A DNA stretch of 64,000 nucleotides from assembly GCA_030649735.1 (NCBI GenBank), contig JAUSFL010000008.1:85141-149140 (forward strand), in the 5' to 3' direction. This stretch comes from Candidatus Iainarchaeum sp. Its GTDB lineage: Archaea > Iainarchaeota > Iainarchaeia > Iainarchaeales > UBA10191. A program made the translations under genes and the position numbers. Shown piece by piece: positions 25,801-34,775 of the stretch (position 1 is its first letter; each line of letters opens with the position of its first letter). A model generated the notes under the pieces. The model made no database searches and was not told where the DNA came from. It worked only from the letters and a program-made list of their open reading frames with translations.

Positions 25801-26868
25801 TTGGAAGAAAAATTCATTGCAGTCCACGTTGTTCCCACCGGAATTGGAGCAAGCATTGGCGGTTTTGTCGGAGACGCTGTTCCAGCAAACAACTTATTGG
25901 CAAGCGTTTGCGACAATTTGATAATGCACCCTAATGTCGTGAATGGCGTTGCATTGAATCTCATGCGCGAAAACTGTTATTACGTTGAAGGGTTTTTCCT
26001 TGATTCTTTCTTTCTAGAAAAAATCGCATTAAGGCAGGTATTCTCCAACAAAATTGGAATAGTCCTGGATTCTGGCTGCAAGGACAAGGAAGCATTGGAC
26101 TTGGCAATGAACACTATTGACGCAATCCGCACAAACAAGGGAATTCAAGTCATTGACATTTTGGAAACTGAAAAAGCCGTTGGCGGAAAATCACTCCGCA
26201 CTAAATCCGGCGCCTTTTTGGGAACAGTCGCAAATGCAGAAGCATTCATCAAGCCAGCGCTAAAGCTTAAAGAGAAAGGCGCTTCAGCAATTGCTTTGGC
26301 AACTTACATTACAGTTGAAGAAAAATACCTTTCGCTTTACTTTAAGGGAAAAGGCCCAAACCCTTACGGCGGCCTTGAAGCATTGATTTCTCACGCGACT
26401 TCATTCAAAACGCGCCTGCCTTGCGCTCACGCTCCGTTGGTTTCAACAAAGGAAATAAAGCGTTTCATGTTTGCAGGAATCGTGGACCCGCGTGCCGCGG
26501 CAGAAGCAATAGGTCCTGCATACTTGGGCTGTGTTCTTCAAGGCCTTAGGAAAGCCCCGCAGGCAATTCCAAAATTCAAGGCAGAAGACACTGACATAAA
26601 GCTTGAGAACATCAGTGCTTTAGTGTGCCCTGCAGAAGCAATGGGCGGAATTCCAATGCTCGCGTGCGAAAAAAAAGGCATTCCAATAATTGGCGTGAAA
26701 GAAAACAAGACAGTGCTTAAAGTCTCGGCAAAATCGCTTGGCTTGAAGAACGCAGTAATAGTCGACAATTACTTGGAAGCAGCAGGAGTTCTTGCTGCAT
26801 TAAAGGAAGGCATTGACATAAAGTCAGTCCGCAGGCCTTTCCCGAAACTCGCATTCCACAAAAAATGA
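25801..26868 (+). CDS. DUF3326-family protein
   Basis: 355 residues. The N-terminal VHVVPTGIGASIGGFVGDAVPANNLLASV and the central KGPNPYGGLEALISHATS are hallmarks of the uncharacterised DUF3326 family found in archaea, cyanobacteria and plants. The glycine-rich loops suggest binding of a nucleotide or phosphate ligand. The start is a TTG at 25801 with a GAGGGAG ribosome site. No reaction is established for the family as far as I know. It ends the run that begins at 22473. Confidence 0.8.
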   Translation: MEEKFIAVHVVPTGIGASIGGFVGDAVPANNLLASVCDNLIMHPNVVNGVALNLMRENCYYVEGFFLDSFFLEKIALRQVFSNKIGIVLDSGCKDKEALDLAMNTIDAIRTNKGIQVIDILETEKAVGGKSLRTKSGAFLGTVANAEAFIKPALKLKEKGASAIALATYITVEEKYLSLYFKGKGPNPYGGLEALISHATSFKTRLPCAHAPLVSTKEIKRFMFAGIVDPRAAAEAIGPAYLGCVLQGLRKAPQAIPKFKAEDTDIKLENISALVCPAEAMGGIPMLACEKKGIPIIGVKENKTVLKVSAKSLGLKNAVIVDNYLEAAGVLAALKEGIDIKSVRRPFPKLAFHKK

Positions 26869-26915
26869 AATTCTCGTCTCCCAACTCTCAAGAGCGGGTG
26901 TGAAGCCATAATTGA

Positions 26916-27785
26916 CTATTTTTTTGTCGGGAGCGGCAAAGAGATTTTCATTTGTTTTTCAGTCACCACTTTGCCAAAAAAGTCATAGCCCGCAATGCTC
27001 AAAACTTGTTCTCCTGCCACAAATACGTTTGAATAGCCATAAACGCAAAATGTTCCAGTGCCGTGTTCAATCCAGCTCTTTGCAGGATTTCCTTCCAAGT
27101 TCACTATTCCAACTCCATCCGTGACTTCTTTGCCGCCTACATTGATTGGGAGCTTTTGTAGATTTGCTGGCAAATTTCCATCGTTCACAAAGTTTACGCA
27201 TGCATTTTGCAGCGCATTTCCCCAGTATTCAGAATAGAACCATTTAGGTCCTATTTTTTCAATCCTGACATTGGCGTCTGATACTATCAAGTCTTTTTCA
27301 AATATCACGACATCATCATCTTTCATAATTATTTTGTATGTTCCGGCTGGCGGAATAGCATACTTGCCATCAGTCATAGTCATTGAACTATAATCGCAAG
27401 AACCTGCAGAAGTGCTAGATTCATCCATTATGTTCCCTTCAGGATCTATCAAACTTACCCCAAATCTTTCAAAATTCTGTTTGGATGTTTTAGTCGAGCA
27501 ATACTTAATTATCATAAGGACATAGCTATCGCCACCAATAATATTCCAGCTAGTGAGTTCAACTGTGGGCCTTGGTTCTTCTATGGGCTTGGAAGGCTCA
27601 ACAGATCCGTCGGGCAAGGCTGCAGGCTCAAGCCCTGATGTAGGTTGGTTAGTTGTTTCAGGCCCTGTCTGATTGGCTTTGTTGCCCGCATTTTGCGATG
27701 CGCAGCCGCTGATAAAAAGAATGCCAATAAATAGAATCAGCAATGAAAAATGGTTCGCTTTGTTTTGAACGAATTCTAATTTCAT
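26916..27785 (-). CDS. secreted lipoprotein, unknown function
   Basis: 289 residues. The signal NHFSLLILFIGILFISGC carries a lipobox Cys at about residue 28, followed by a low-complexity linker (NAGNKANQTGPETTNQPTSG). The body is beta-rich, with segments such as YAIPPAGTYKIIMKDDDVVIFEKDLIV. This resembles an Ig-like or CARDB-type domain that presents at the cell surface. Not assigned to a family. It is convergent with the DUF3326 gene. Confidence 0.65.
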   Translation of the reverse strand: MKLEFVQNKANHFSLLILFIGILFISGCASQNAGNKANQTGPETTNQPTSGLEPAALPDGSVEPSKPIEEPRPTVELTSWNIIGGDSYVLMIIKYCSTKTSKQNFERFGVSLIDPEGNIMDESSTSAGSCDYSSMTMTDGKYAIPPAGTYKIIMKDDDVVIFEKDLIVSDANVRIEKIGPKWFYSEYWGNALQNACVNFVNDGNLPANLQKLPINVGGKEVTDGVGIVNLEGNPAKSWIEHGTGTFCVYGYSNVFVAGEQVLSIAGYDFFGKVVTEKQMKISLPLPTKK

Positions 27786-27985
27786 ACTGGTATAATCATT
27801 CGAGAGTATATTAATTTTGGCTTTTCCTGTTTGAATTATCGCTCAAATGAGTTTGCTTGTTTAATCTAGCGATAACCATTAGCCATTAGAACAGATTTGT
27901 AATTGCTGGTGTATTCCCGCCGCCCAACTTCCGGCTGGGAGTGTAAATCTGGGGGGTATTTAAATTATTTGAAGTTATTTTTTTT

Positions 27986-28615
27986 GTGCCTAAAAGAATT
28001 TTCAAGAAACCAACAAAATTGCGCGGCGAAAGAGCCATTAAGAAAAGCCATCTGAGGATTCTTGCCGACTTGGATCGGGCCAAAGGCAAGCAGGACATTA
28101 AACAAATTGTTTCCAACTGGATGCGCAACAAGACTGCTGAGCAAAGGCAATTGCTGCAAAAATTAGAGCGGGAAAGAGTCGCAAAGGGCAAACGTTCTCG
28201 TGAAGAAGGAGCAAGGCTTGCTAAAGAAATTGACCAATTATACACTTTAGGAAAACAAGCAGGGCTCATGGTTTTTGGAATTGGCGGCACACTAAGCAGA
28301 ATCCATTACGGCAACAGGCTTAATGCCTTAATAAGCTACAGGAACAATTGTGCAACCTTAATTTCAGCGTTAGAACTAATTAAAGAGAAAAAACTGGCTT
28401 ACTCTGGCATGCTTTCCAAGGAAGAAAGAATACGATATTTTAGAGACTTGCCAATGCCGCCGCAAGCCGAACTTGAAATGCTTGAAGAGTATTTGGGAGC
28501 AGTTCAAAAAATAGTTGAAATGACTGAAAGAGAACCAGAATCCAAACAATGGGATCAACTGACTATTGCTTTGAATACTTGCCTATTAGCATTGTCAAAA
28601 AAACACGGGGTCTGA
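27986..28615 (+). CDS. hypothetical basic helical protein
   Basis: 209 residues starting at a GTG (27986). The first 25 residues are rich in Lys/Arg (PKRIFKKPTKLRGERAIKK), followed by long helices with heptad-like spacing (TAEQRQLLQKLERERVAKGKR) and two helical segments near the C-terminus. No signal or membrane part. A nucleic-acid or ribosome-linked role would fit the charge, but that is inference. It converges on tRNA-Tyr, which starts 11 nt downstream. Confidence 0.6.
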   Translation: MPKRIFKKPTKLRGERAIKKSHLRILADLDRAKGKQDIKQIVSNWMRNKTAEQRQLLQKLERERVAKGKRSREEGARLAKEIDQLYTLGKQAGLMVFGIGGTLSRIHYGNRLNALISYRNNCATLISALELIKEKKLAYSGMLSKEERIRYFRDLPMPPQAELEMLEEYLGAVQKIVEMTEREPESKQWDQLTIALNTCLLALSKKHGV

Positions 28616-28625
28616 TAATAAGTTT

Positions 28626-28761
28626 CCCGCCTCCCAGATTTGCACTGGGGACCTTCCGGTTCCCGCGCCCAGTCCATTTTGGAAAGGGCCAAAGGCATCA
28701 GAAAAATTTCTGACGTTCTAATTCTACAGCCGGACGCTCTAACTAACTGAGCTAAGGCAGG
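28626..28761 (-). tRNA. tRNA-Tyr(GTA) with 63-nt intron
   Basis: Acceptor CCTGCCT/AGGCGGG with the C1-G72 pair that marks archaeal tRNA-Tyr. D-stem GCTC/GAGC, anticodon stem TCCGG/CCGGA with anticodon GTA, T-stem CCCAG/CTGGG. About 63 nt (28661-28723) interrupt the loop after position 37. The D-loop AGTTAGTTA has A18, and the T-loop TGCAAAT has G55, in place of the usual G18 and U55. Confidence 0.9.
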
Positions 28762-28807
28762 GTTTTCAAATTGAAAACTGCTGACAAAAGAGTGTGAAGA
28801 ATTGCTT

Positions 28808-29677
28808 TTAATTCTTGGCTTTTTTCAAGTGATGCTTGAATGACTCAAACATTAAAGGGAACAGGAAACTCACCCAAAAGCCCATTATTGCCAGGACAAT
28901 GAATTTTTGGTCAGGGCTTCCTTGCCTGCTGGCAAAGTACAAGACTCCAATTCCAACAAACCCCAAAAACTTTCTTTTCAGGCTTTTGCCAGACTGTTCA
29001 AACCGCAATTCCTTCCACAGGCTATATCCCGCAAAATAGCCTATCACTACTGCCGCAAGGACAAACTCCTGCAAAAACAGCACAATAAGGAAAGACGCTG
29101 CAATGAAAGAGAAAAGCAAGAGCTCTTCCCTAATCTTTGAAAGCCGGAAGTGCATGTGCTCGGTTTTTTTCCTGAACCACAAGTTGAATTTTCCCACTAA
29201 AAGGCCCAAAACCAGTCCTGCAATGACATCGCTCAAGAAATGCGCGCCCAAGTAAATTCTTGAAAAAGCAACCGCTAAAGCGCCAGTGAAAACCAGGATT
29301 TTCCAGTTTTTTTCAAGGCCGTTTTCCAAGTAAGCGAAAACAGCGCCCGCTAGGGTTGAATGGCCTGAAGGAAAAGAATAGTCTGTGCGAACATGGCTCT
29401 CGAGGCCATTAATGCCCGCGTTGTAAAAGCTTGGCCTTAATCTTTTGAAAGCGTTCTTTAATCCTTCAGAAACAACCGCGGCAAAGACAATCAGGCTGAT
29501 GAAGTAAAAGCTTTCCTTTTCCTTTTTGCTCCAGTAAAGCCATGCCGCAATGAACATTATTCCGGCAGAGCTGAAGACAAAGCTCGCGCCTTTCATTAGC
29601 AAAGTGAATGCTGGATTAATCCAGGACTGGACTGCCAGAGAGAACGCAATGTCAAATGGAAGAATGCTTTCAAACAA
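28808..29677 (-). CDS. PAP2-family membrane phosphatase
   Basis: 289 residues with several membrane helices. The three PAP2 phosphatase motifs are present: KNAFKRLRPSF (KX6RP), the PSGH core in DYSFPSGHSTLAGAVF, and SRIYLGAHFLSDVIAGL (SRX5HX3D). The family dephosphorylates lipid phosphates such as undecaprenyl or archaeal polyprenyl pyrophosphate, phosphatidate-like lipids, or sugar phosphates. The C-terminal 100 residues hold four extra hydrophobic segments. It follows the PLD-like gene by 10 nt, in the proB-PLD-PAP2 run. Confidence 0.85.
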   Translation of the reverse strand: MFESILPFDIAFSLAVQSWINPAFTLLMKGASFVFSSAGIMFIAAWLYWSKKEKESFYFISLIVFAAVVSEGLKNAFKRLRPSFYNAGINGLESHVRTDYSFPSGHSTLAGAVFAYLENGLEKNWKILVFTGALAVAFSRIYLGAHFLSDVIAGLVLGLLVGKFNLWFRKKTEHMHFRLSKIREELLLFSFIAASFLIVLFLQEFVLAAVVIGYFAGYSLWKELRFEQSGKSLKRKFLGFVGIGVLYFASRQGSPDQKFIVLAIMGFWVSFLFPLMFESFKHHLKKAKN

Positions 29678-29687
29678 TATAATTCAC

Positions 29688-30257
29688 CTAATTGGCGCTC
29701 CAGTATTTTTGGAATTCTTCCTCAAATTTTCCGGCAAGCGCTGAGTCATTGACAATCAATAAATTCTCTGCGTTTCCAGAATCAGCGTTTTGCGTGTAAT
29801 TAAAGCTTCCGGTGCTGAATTCAACCCCGTCAATTATTGAGACCTTGTTGTGCAATATGTGGTTGCCTGGAAGATTGACTCGCTTCAGGATTATTCCATT
29901 TTCAAGCAAAAACTCGTCCTTTGCGTCCTTTAATCCGGCCTGTGAATTGTCTATCAAGACTTTCACTTCAATTCCGCGGTTTTTCGCGTCAATTAATGCC
30001 TGCGCGATTTCTTCTTTGGTGAAAGAGTAAATCATCACGTGAATGCTTTTCTTTGAAGCAGCGTAAAAATCAACCAGCTTTTGCGAACAGTCATCTTGCG
30101 GGCAAAAATAAACTTTTGCATTTTTTGAGTCAATTGTTCCCGCGGACGATTGGACCGCAAATGCTGTTGGGGAATAAATGTCCGGCAAAAGAAAAGGAAT
30201 GATTGCCCCAATCGCAAAGCCCAAAATAACCAAGAGAATTATTGCGTTGAATTTCAT
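29688..30257 (-). CDS. membrane-anchored phospholipase D-like (single HKD) protein
   Basis: 189 residues. An N-terminal hydrophobic anchor (NAIILLVILGFAIGAIIPFLL) is followed by one PLD domain with the catalytic HKD motif HNKVSIIDGVEFSTGSFNYT and a following ENLLIV strand. Single-HKD proteins act as dimers and include Nuc-type nucleases and phosphodiesterases; position outside the membrane suggests a secreted nuclease or lipid enzyme. The ATG at 30257 overlaps the proB stop as ATGA, and this start places the anchor at the very N-terminus. Confidence 0.8.
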   Translation of the reverse strand: MKFNAIILLVILGFAIGAIIPFLLPDIYSPTAFAVQSSAGTIDSKNAKVYFCPQDDCSQKLVDFYAASKKSIHVMIYSFTKEEIAQALIDAKNRGIEVKVLIDNSQAGLKDAKDEFLLENGIILKRVNLPGNHILHNKVSIIDGVEFSTGSFNYTQNADSGNAENLLIVNDSALAGKFEEEFQKYWSAN

Positions 30258-31033
30258 TTTTTGACACCGTGAATTATTGTTCCCGGGTTTTTCCCGCAAG
30301 TTATTTCCCTAATGATTCCTTTCCTTCCCTTGCAGATAATGCAGTCAATTCCTTCAAGCGCCACTTTTTTCGCGGCTGAAACCTTTGTCAGGAAGCCTCC
30401 ACGGCCCCTGGCTGAAGCGCCGCCGGCATTAATTCCCTTTAAGTCTTCAATGTTTTTAACTTCTTTCACAAACTTTGCGTCCTTGTTGGCTTTCGGGTTT
30501 TCCAAAAAAATGCCTTCAACGTCAGTAGCCAAAACCAGCATGCTTGCCTTGCAGTGGCTTGCAACCAATGCCGATAGGGAGTCATTGTCTGAAAATTCCT
30601 TTTTCACTTTCAATTCCCTGGTGCTTACTGAATCATTCTCGTTGATTATTGGGAGAACATTCAGGCTGAAAAGCTTTTCCAAAGTGCTTTTCAAGTTTTG
30701 CAGCTGTTCCTTGTTTGAAAAGTTTTCCTGCGTCAAGAGCAATTGCGCGATTGTTTGATTGTATTTTGAGAATTCCCTTTCATAATTTTTCATCAGGATG
30801 CTTTGGCCAATTGCAGCGCACGCCTGCTGTTCTTCCAGCTTCAGGCCATTATTGTCAAGCCCCAGCTTTTCCAGGCCCAATCCAATCGAGCCGCTTGTCA
30901 CAATCGCGAACTCAAATCCTTTCTTCTTGAATTCCATGATGTCTTTCGCAAAATCAGCAATCAGGCTTTTGTCGAGCCTGCCGTTTTTCATTATGGCATT
31001 GGTGCCAATCTTGACAATAATTCTCTTTCCCAT
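30254..31033 (-). CDS. proB: glutamate 5-kinase-like amino acid kinase
   Basis: 259 residues of the amino acid kinase fold. VKIGTNAIMKNGRLDKSLI is the N-terminal phosphate-binding segment, IVTSGSIGLG the glycine loop, and PIINENDSVSTREL with FSDNDSLSALVA are typical of glutamate 5-kinase. GARGRGGFLTKVSAAKKV-like GRGGFLTKVSAAKKV is the nucleotide-site loop. There is no C-terminal PUA domain. No proA or proC is next to it, so a role in proline synthesis is likely but not confirmed by context. Confidence 0.75.
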   Translation of the reverse strand: MGKRIIVKIGTNAIMKNGRLDKSLIADFAKDIMEFKKKGFEFAIVTSGSIGLGLEKLGLDNNGLKLEEQQACAAIGQSILMKNYEREFSKYNQTIAQLLLTQENFSNKEQLQNLKSTLEKLFSLNVLPIINENDSVSTRELKVKKEFSDNDSLSALVASHCKASMLVLATDVEGIFLENPKANKDAKFVKEVKNIEDLKGINAGGASARGRGGFLTKVSAAKKVALEGIDCIICKGRKGIIREITCGKNPGTIIHGVKK

Positions 31034-31159
31034 CAAAAAGCCTTATTTTAGAATTAGAAGCAAAAGGCTTAAATCATTGTTTTAAATTCTGCGGGTTTTA
31101 ATTGCATTCAATCATTCGCCAGAAAGCTTAATTCAATGTTTTTTTCAACAGCATTGTTT

Positions 31160-34100
31160 TCAGCAAGTTTGCCCTAAGTATTTTGCGACTTCCTGCAGGT
31201 CTTGAATGTTCACGCCATTATTTCCAGCAACGTCTGCAGGATCGCCTGCAGGGTTTCCTAAGCGTATTGCGACAAAAACCAAGTCAAAAACATTGACTTT
31301 CTTGTCTCCAGTCAAGTCATAGCAGTTTGCAATCTGGATCTCATAAGTTATGTAAAGGGCAGGCCGCTTTGAGGCGTTTGCATATTCTTTGGTTGCCGTG
31401 CTGTCCTTGCGTGTTCCAGTGGTTGCAGAGTACATTTCAAGCACAAAGCCCTCATACTTTCCATTTTGTGCGCGTATATCAGTTATGGCTTGGGCAATGT
31501 TTGTTGAATTGTAATCGCCCGCGGCTTTTGCGAAATGAATTTTTCCCACGGCTGTTCCTGAATAAGTCGAGGCAAGGTCTCCTGAAGAAAACCTGCCCGG
31601 AAGGCCTGACCATGCATATCTTGGCTTTGACCCGGCAATGTTGTCTTTTCTTGCCCATGATGTTCCATGGTACTGGTCGTAATAGTTTACGCCAGAGCCT
31701 TCCACCCAAATGATTCCATCATTTGGGGGCAGAGTTTTCGCCAGATAAATTGGAATGTCTCCTGCTTGGTCAAAATCTGACGAGATTGAATAAAGGCTTA
31801 TGCGCGAGTCAATTATTTTTGCGCCTGAAGGAATTCCTGAAAGGTCAAACCAGTAAAGCCCTGTGTCGTCCTTGTACCTGTACTGCATGTTTGTTGCTGA
31901 ACCTCTCTCGTAATAAGAGGCGTTTTCACTGTTGTCAAAAAGGCTCGTGTCCTTGGCGCCAGTGTAATTGATTATTCCTAATTTGGGGACTGGCTGGCCG
32001 TACTGCAGCTTTACTCTTGCAAGATTCAATTCGTTCACTGCCTTGACTGTAATTGTTATGTTTTGGGAAGCAGTGCCGCCCTTGCCGTCGCTTGCTGAAA
32101 AAACTAAATTGTATGCTCCTGCTGCAGAGTAGGATGGCGTCCAGGAAAAAGCGCCAGTGTTCTCGTCAAAAATCGAGCCTTGCGTGGCTCCGGAAACCGA
32201 GTAATGGATTGCATCATCAATGTCCGGGTCTAAAGCAGAAAGTTGCAAGTCCAGGGTTTGGCCTTCGTAAATGTTTTGGTCCAAAATTGCTTCAAGTGTT
32301 GGCGAAGTGTTTGCTTTTGTGGAAGCGCTTGCGGACGAAGATTTTGATGATTCATTGCCGCTTGTGTCATAAGCCGAAATACTGTAATTATACCTTGTGG
32401 AAGAGTTCAACCCAGTGTCAAGATAATAATCCATTGTCGTGAATGCTACCGGACTGCTGTTCCTGTAAACAGTGTAGCCCAAAATGCCTTCAGTCGCATT
32501 ATCTGCCGTGGGACTCCATTTCAAGGCTATTCTAGTGGAGGCAATTGTCATTGCATTAAGGCCTGCCGGAATGCTTGGCGCCTGCAAGTCATAGCCTACT
32601 TCAAAGGCTCCAATGTCAGGCCCGCTTCCAGAATAATTGTCATTGATTCCCAAAAGCCTTGACGCCGCATTAATGGCAGGCGAGCTTGAGTTTGGAACAG
32701 CAAAGTAAGTCCCGTTTGTTTGGCCAGGGATTGCCGGATTGTCAGTTGCGGTTAGGCCATTTATGCGGCGAATGTCCCATTGCGGGCTTGCGTAAATTCC
32801 GTGCGGTTCTTCAGGAATTGTCAATTGGTCAGGGCAAGTGTAGTTTATGTCAGGGTTTGCTGTCCAGCTTTTGAATGCTTCAAAGCTCGTGAAATACCTG
32901 GAGTCGTCTTCTCCCGGAATTCCATTATGGTTTGTGAAGCCCCACTTGAATATTGTGTCCTGGCCGGGCGTAAGCGTTGAAGACCACATCAAGTCATTGT
33001 CAAAATTGTGGTTTGTGTGAAAATACTCGCATGGGTAATTCGAGGCAATGTCTGTTCCGTAAACCCTGTTGAAAGAATTCACAATGTTGTTCCTTAGCAC
33101 AATGTTCTTGCTTTTTGCAGGAGTCCCCCTGTAAATTGCAGAGTATGTCCAAGAGCCCGGACTGCCCTCCTGGATTGAATTCTGGTAAAGTAAAATGTTC
33201 CTTGTTTGGCCTTCAACGCCAGTGTGGAGCTTTAGGGCATTCTCCAAGTAGCCAGTGATGTAGTTTCTCACGACAAAGTAAGGCCCTGGATAAAGCGGGG
33301 CAAAAGAAAGCGCGTTCTGGCATCTGCCCAGAATATTGCCGAAAATCCTTCCATTAGACATGTGGCCGTCGGTTTCAATGCAGTCGTCCGAAAGCCAGTA
33401 AATCAAGTTGTTGTAAATGTCCAATTCCCTGTTTGGCCAAGTGGCCAGAACATTCGGGTCGTTTTCATTCAGTATTGGCGCCATGCCTTCGTCCCCGCCT
33501 GGCGAAATGCCGTCGGCAACACCAGTAATGACATTGTTCCTTATTGTAGTGTAGCCACCGACCCCATAATTTTGTTTTATGCCGTAATAAGTCTGCCTTT
33601 CTGCCCCGTTAACAATTTCAAACTGGCCGTGATCAAGGTCTGCAATGTAATTTCCTAGCAAGAGGTTTCCTCCAACTGCCTTGCCTAATGGGGATTCTTC
33701 AGAATGCGTAATCGTGATCAAGCCTTCCCCGGCTGGCGCGCCCAAATAATCTGTCAGCCTGTTATTGACTAGGTCAATATAGTTTCCGCCGCGAATGCCA
33801 ATTGGCGACGCGCTCTCGACATTCAAGCCGTAAAATGTGAGGTAAGAAGAGCCGCTCACGTAAATTTGGCCATGAATGGTTGCACGGTCAAGTGAATCAT
33901 AGCTTGTGAATGCAGCTCTTGATGATTCTGAAAAGCGCTTGTTGCTCAAAGAAAACCCGCTGTAAATGCCCGGTTTTAACAGCACGCGGTCGCCGGCCTG
34001 CAGATTGCTTGCTGCAAAATTAAGTTCAGAATCATTTGAAACAATGACTGTCCTGACTGCAGCAGGCAGGCTCCATTCTGGCTTTGTCAAGAATGCGGCA

Positions 34101-34453
34101 GTGCCTTGATCAACCATGTTGCCGCCCGCGTCAAAAATATCAATTCTCACGTCATAACTGGTGTTTTCCGAAAGATTGAAAATGCTTGTCGCAAGGTTTG
34201 ATGCGTCATACCTTACGAGCGGATTCACTTCAATGTAAGAGCCGGAATTGTGCGGCTTTATGTAAGCTCTTCCTGTTTCATTGTTGTTCAGCGTGCCGAG
34301 TGAAACATTGATTCCGCCGGAAATGTAATTGCCGTACGCGTCAATTTTGCTGATTGCCTGCCCTGACGCTAAATTGCCGGCTGCCAGAACAAGAGTTAAA
34401 GCTGTGAGACAGGCAAACATCAAATGATTAAGGCATGGGCGTGATTTTTGCAT
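31160..34453 (-). CDS. large secreted beta-helix / FN3 / cadherin-like protein with C-terminal dockerin
   Basis: 1097 residues. An N-terminal signal (LMFACLTALTLVLAAGNLASG) is followed by a fibronectin-like start, then a right-handed beta-helix region (about 140-600, with repeats such as VLRNNIVNSFNRVYG and IYNNLIYWLSDD). A fibronectin III domain (about 640-720, PSIPAGLNAMTIASTRIALKW), a cadherin/PIG-like domain (LDQNIYEGQTLDLQLSALD) and a DNRLRE-like domain (TNMQYRYKDDTGLYWFDLSG) come next. It ends in two calcium-loop dockerin-type repeats (DLTGDKKVNVFDLVFVA; DVAGNNGVNIQDLQEVA) and a terminal Cys. It is probably a cell-surface polysaccharide-active or adhesive protein. Confidence 0.8.
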   Translation of the reverse strand: MQKSRPCLNHLMFACLTALTLVLAAGNLASGQAISKIDAYGNYISGGINVSLGTLNNNETGRAYIKPHNSGSYIEVNPLVRYDASNLATSIFNLSENTSYDVRIDIFDAGGNMVDQGTAAFLTKPEWSLPAAVRTVIVSNDSELNFAASNLQAGDRVLLKPGIYSGFSLSNKRFSESSRAAFTSYDSLDRATIHGQIYVSGSSYLTFYGLNVESASPIGIRGGNYIDLVNNRLTDYLGAPAGEGLITITHSEESPLGKAVGGNLLLGNYIADLDHGQFEIVNGAERQTYYGIKQNYGVGGYTTIRNNVITGVADGISPGGDEGMAPILNENDPNVLATWPNRELDIYNNLIYWLSDDCIETDGHMSNGRIFGNILGRCQNALSFAPLYPGPYFVVRNYITGYLENALKLHTGVEGQTRNILLYQNSIQEGSPGSWTYSAIYRGTPAKSKNIVLRNNIVNSFNRVYGTDIASNYPCEYFHTNHNFDNDLMWSSTLTPGQDTIFKWGFTNHNGIPGEDDSRYFTSFEAFKSWTANPDINYTCPDQLTIPEEPHGIYASPQWDIRRINGLTATDNPAIPGQTNGTYFAVPNSSSPAINAASRLLGINDNYSGSGPDIGAFEVGYDLQAPSIPAGLNAMTIASTRIALKWSPTADNATEGILGYTVYRNSSPVAFTTMDYYLDTGLNSSTRYNYSISAYDTSGNESSKSSSASASTKANTSPTLEAILDQNIYEGQTLDLQLSALDPDIDDAIHYSVSGATQGSIFDENTGAFSWTPSYSAAGAYNLVFSASDGKGGTASQNITITVKAVNELNLARVKLQYGQPVPKLGIINYTGAKDTSLFDNSENASYYERGSATNMQYRYKDDTGLYWFDLSGIPSGAKIIDSRISLYSISSDFDQAGDIPIYLAKTLPPNDGIIWVEGSGVNYYDQYHGTSWARKDNIAGSKPRYAWSGLPGRFSSGDLASTYSGTAVGKIHFAKAAGDYNSTNIAQAITDIRAQNGKYEGFVLEMYSATTGTRKDSTATKEYANASKRPALYITYEIQIANCYDLTGDKKVNVFDLVFVAIRLGNPAGDPADVAGNNGVNIQDLQEVAKYLGQTC

Positions 34454-34526
34454 GAGAAACCGATTATAGGAAAAGAATTCTTTTAAATAAAAAGTTATGC
34501 GCTTTAGCGTAATTTTCAGAATAATT

Positions 34527-34599
34527 GGGGCTGCACGGATTTGAACCGTGGTTTTACGCTCCCTAAGCGTAGGTCCTAACCAGGCTAGACTACAGCCCC
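34527..34599 (-). tRNA. tRNA-Pro(AGG)
   Basis: 73 nt, no intron. Acceptor GGGGCTG/CAGCCCC, D-stem GTCT/GGAC with loop AGCCTGGTTA, anticodon stem TACGC/GCGTA, loop TTAGGGA and T-stem CACGG/CCGTG with loop TTCAAAT. The anticodon reads AGG; A34 is unexpected in archaea, which normally use GGG for these codons. G37 and the G35G36 identity bases fit proline. Confidence 0.85.
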
Positions 34600-34775
34600 A
34601 AAGTTTCCGTCATTTAATAAAAATTGGCCTCAGTTTGCCCATCTCTCTTCATTCCCGAAGGTTGGAGTCATCGTCAGTTCATCATCGGCCAATAGATTGA
34701 ATGATGCAAAAGGATTTTAATGTTTTAGAGACAACAGATTGTTTATTGTTTTGGCTCTTGGCTTGTTTTTTTCCA

